Of a stretch of 64,000 nucleotides of DNA, positions 61,853-64,000 are shown piece after piece. The stretch is from Glacieibacterium arshaanense (lineage in GTDB: Bacteria > Pseudomonadota > Alphaproteobacteria > Sphingomonadales > Sphingomonadaceae): the NCBI RefSeq assembly GCF_004681125.1, contig NZ_SIHO01000003.1, positions 214,122-278,121 on the forward strand, given 5' to 3'. The notes beneath the pieces were generated by a model that made no database searches, had not been told where the DNA came from, and worked only from the letters and a program-made list of their open reading frames with translations. Each line of letters starts with the position of its first letter. The stretch's first letter is position 1. Position numbers and translations under genes: made by a program.

Positions 61853-63370
61853 TTATTGCGGTGTGTCTGCTGCCTCCGGTGCGACGGCGGTGACCATCGG
61901 GGCGGTTGCAGCCATTACAGCAGGCGGGCTCCAGCTACCCTTGCCCGCCGGCAGGATCGACGGCGCCTTGGCCTTGGGCATGTACATGCGCAGCACCAGT
62001 GAGAACGGGCCGCTCGGTGCCGGCAGCCAGTTCGCTTCCAGCCCGGGGCCCGGCGAAACCGCGCCGAGATAGATGGTGGTCGAACCGTCAGGGCCCTGCA
62101 CCATGTTTTGCGCCGCCAGCGTATCGACTCGGTAGCGATTGAGGCTGTTGGCGACCAGCCCGCCGGTGCGCGCGTCGTACATCGACAGCGACCAGAAGGC
62201 GTTGACCGGCGGCTGCAAGCCCGACGGAAAGGTGATGGTGTAGCGCTTGGCAGCCCCGTCGAGCGGCGCACCGCGGCTGTCCGTGTCGACGGGCAGGAAT
62301 ATTGCGTCGATCGCGCTGGGGCCGAACGGCGTCAGCGATGCAGCGGCGGCGCGCTGCAGGAAGTCGCCCTTGAACGATGACTGGTCGCCGGTGGGAGAGT
62401 CGACCCGCCAACCGTTGACGCGCTTTTCAAGCGACTTTGCGCGTTCAGCAATTGCCGCCTTGCCGTCGGCAAAACCGGCCAGGATGGCTTCGCGGGTTTC
62501 GGCCGGCAGCTCGTCGAACGACTTTGTGCGCGCTGGCCCGATGCCGATGCGGCCGAAGCGTTTGGCGGTTTCAGGATCGGCAATCTGTGCCATCGGCAGC
62601 AGGAAGTTGAGCGTCTTGGCAAAATCGCTGTCAAACGCCGTCGCACTCACCGGTTGCCAGGTGATGGCGGGTGCCGGTGCCGGTGCGGTGCTCGTCGGGC
62701 GGAAAATCGACAGCGGCTGCACGGTGAAGCCCGATTGCATGCGCGCCGCGACATCAAGGTCTTCGGGGCCGAACACCTGTGTGCGGTAGATGACGCGGGC
62801 GAAATCGGTCGAGCTGCGCAGCAGTTGCTTGACGCCGGTGGGCACCAGGCCGAGGAAGCTCGGCCCCATCAACATGACGCAGCCGGCGGCGCCGCTGCTC
62901 TTGCGATTGTCGACCGACCCGACGTTGTACATGTTCATGTCGGTGACCTGGATCGAGAAATAGCGTTCGCTGGCCACGTCGGGGAAGCACAGGACCATAG
63001 GCTCGGCGCGCAGATCGGCCTGCAAGGTCGAGATGATGACATCGCCGTTGGGCCGGTTGACCCCCGCAATGCCCGGCGCCGGCAGCACCGCTTCCGACAG
63101 GATCGCGCCGATTGGCCCCTTGTACGCCGGCGAATTGGCGTCGATGTTTTGCGCGTGCATCGCGGTGTAATAGGTGACGATCGGATAGCCGGCGATATAG
63201 GCTTCCTTGCCAATCGCGCGGGCGTCTTCGGTGCTCAGGCCACGCAGATCGCGGATACGGTCGCAGCCGCTCAGCCCCAGCCCAAGAAGCGCGCCCGCCA
63301 CCGCCAGCTTAATGGCGACCTGCGCCGTGCGGCGACCCGGTCCTGCACTGTCGCGCGCTCCAAAACGCAT
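61853..63370 (-). CDS. DUF1254/DUF1214 lipoprotein
   Basis: The 505-aa protein has a lipobox LSGC at about residue 36. A DUF1254 domain follows (about 55-190; AYIAGYPIVTYYTAMHAQNI, VLCFPDVASERYFSIQVTDMNMYN) and then a DUF1214 domain (about 330-470; RYTITFPSGLQPPVNAFWSLSMYD, PPSGPF-like PAPSGPFSLVLRMYMPK). The pair is common in environmental bacteria and has no firm function. ATG 63370 (MRFGARDSAG) is chosen over an upstream start because it gives a normal signal peptide with AGGGA ahead. Confidence 0.88.
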   Translation of the reverse strand: MRFGARDSAGPGRRTAQVAIKLAVAGALLGLGLSGCDRIRDLRGLSTEDARAIGKEAYIAGYPIVTYYTAMHAQNIDANSPAYKGPIGAILSEAVLPAPGIAGVNRPNGDVIISTLQADLRAEPMVLCFPDVASERYFSIQVTDMNMYNVGSVDNRKSSGAAGCVMLMGPSFLGLVPTGVKQLLRSSTDFARVIYRTQVFGPEDLDVAARMQSGFTVQPLSIFRPTSTAPAPAPAITWQPVSATAFDSDFAKTLNFLLPMAQIADPETAKRFGRIGIGPARTKSFDELPAETREAILAGFADGKAAIAERAKSLEKRVNGWRVDSPTGDQSSFKGDFLQRAAAASLTPFGPSAIDAIFLPVDTDSRGAPLDGAAKRYTITFPSGLQPPVNAFWSLSMYDARTGGLVANSLNRYRVDTLAAQNMVQGPDGSTTIYLGAVSPGPGLEANWLPAPSGPFSLVLRMYMPKAKAPSILPAGKGSWSPPAVMAATAPMVTAVAPEAADTPQ

Positions 63371-63479
63371 GGTCGAACAATCCCTTGTTGGTCTGGCCCA
63401 ATCGCCGTCATGCCCGCTACGGCGAAGACGTGGCACTTCGTTACCAGAACGCAAAAGTAAATCCACGCGCTTTGTTAGG

Positions 63480-63917
63480 CTATTGCACTTCGAGCAGTTC
63501 GATCTCGAAGAGTAATGTGGCGTTGGGCGGGATGTCCGAGCCCGCGCCGCGCTCGCCGTAACCAGCTGCCGGTGGAATGATTAACGTCCGCGTGCCGCCA
63601 ACCTTCATGCCGACCAGCCCGGTATCCCAGCCTTCGATGACTTCGCTGCCACCCACCGTGAACACGAACGGGTTGCCGCGGGTGCGCGACGTGTCGAACT
63701 GCTTGCCCTTGCCGCCGTCTTGATAGATCCAGCCGGTGTAGTGGACGACGACCAGCGAACCGGGCTTGGCCTCGGCACCGGTGCCGAGCTTGGTGTCGAT
63801 GACGCGCACGCCGTTCGATTGCACCACCACGGCGGCCTGCGGCGGTGCCGCTGCCATGACCGCGGGTGCCGCCAGCGCCAGTACGGCGGCCGCCATCAGC
63901 TTCATCGCGCCGCTCAT
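63480..63917 (-). CDS. FKBP-type peptidyl-prolyl isomerase, exported
   Basis: The 145-aa protein has a signal peptide (KLMAAAVLALAAPAVMAAA). An FKBP domain follows at about 40-145: GSLVVVHYTGWIYQDGGKGKQFDTS, FTVGGSEVIEGWDTGLVGMKVGGTRTLIIPP, YGERGAGSDIPPNATLLFEIELL. All active-site strands are present. It catalyses proline isomerisation in the periplasm. ATG 63917 overlaps the stop of an upstream gene as ATGA. It is the second exported PPIase in the window. Confidence 0.95.
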   Translation of the reverse strand: MSGAMKLMAAAVLALAAPAVMAAAPPQAAVVVQSNGVRVIDTKLGTGAEAKPGSLVVVHYTGWIYQDGGKGKQFDTSRTRGNPFVFTVGGSEVIEGWDTGLVGMKVGGTRTLIIPPAAGYGERGAGSDIPPNATLLFEIELLEVQ

Positions 63918-64000
63918 GCCAGCGTCGCCAGCGCCTGGCGGTCAAACGCGCGCAGATCGCCGAAGCGGCCTTCGCGGACCTTCGCCACCCAGTCGGGGTC
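63914..64000 (-). CDS. 3' end of an unidentified gene, cut by window edge
   Basis: The last 28 residues (DPDWVAKVREGRFGDLRAFD, then RQALATLA) are visible, followed by TGA that overlaps the FKBP start codon. The frame is open to the window edge and the overlap shows it is translated with FKBP. The fragment is too short to name a family. Confidence 0.6.
   Translation of the reverse strand, partial: DPDWVAKVREGRFGDLRAFDRQALATLA

Overview
This window is high-GC bacterial chromosome. Gene content and order point to an alphaproteobacterium, most likely Sphingomonadales. The evidence is dnaK-dnaJ order, hemC-hemD followed by a Mic60/mitofilin-like gene, tsaD-gpsA next to hemC, an SDHAF4-type small protein, and many CoA ligase, Baeyer-Villiger and GST genes. 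The taxon is an inference; there is no 16S gene here. No insertion sequence, phage, CRISPR array or integrase is visible.

Layout. 1-9 kb is housekeeping and proteostasis: the dnaK 3' end, dnaJ, a CaiB-type CoA transferase, an HslJ-like META lipoprotein, rsmB, a serine hydrolase, htpX and pgl. 9-26 kb is accessory metabolism: a Baeyer-Villiger monooxygenase, aldo/keto reductase, MHS-family transporter, TIR-TPR membrane protein, cyclophilin, DFR-like reductase with a divergent TetR regulator, acyl-CoA ligase, MFS exporter, GST, a LysR-EamA pair divergent from wrbA, and a LemA-TPM-TPM operon. 26-34 kb holds mscL, a DUF4239-like membrane protein, an RhlE-type helicase with a structured leader, an MFS gene, and an Rrf2 regulator followed by cysTWA without a binding-protein gene. 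34-40 kb is the heme operon (hemC-hemD-mic60-like) divergent from ASCH-tsaD-gpsA, then a 56-aa SDHAF4-like gene and an SDR. 41-52 kb is sensory and surface biology: a periplasmic sulfatase with a divergent AraC regulator, a FixJ/FixL-like pair, an RTX beta-helix protein, and a second kinase with a single-domain receiver. A tRNA-Ser(CGA) gene and hspQ follow. From 53 kb to the end every gene is on the minus strand: a polysaccharide locus (flippase, O-antigen ligase-like protein, asparagine-synthase-like protein, beta-helix lipoprotein, acyltransferase), then Nudix, DUF1254, FKBP and a cut gene.

A family of GC-rich palindromic elements sits just after stop codons in eight intergenic gaps. Two copies are simple hairpins of about 47 bp. 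The others carry unrelated inserts between the same arms, or are half elements. None lies between divergent genes, so they probably act as terminators as well as being REP-like repeats. The clearest regulatory leads are the long, hairpin-rich leader of the helicase gene, a 21-bp-spaced direct repeat in the sulfatase/AraC gap, and a well-formed promoter for the tRNA gene.
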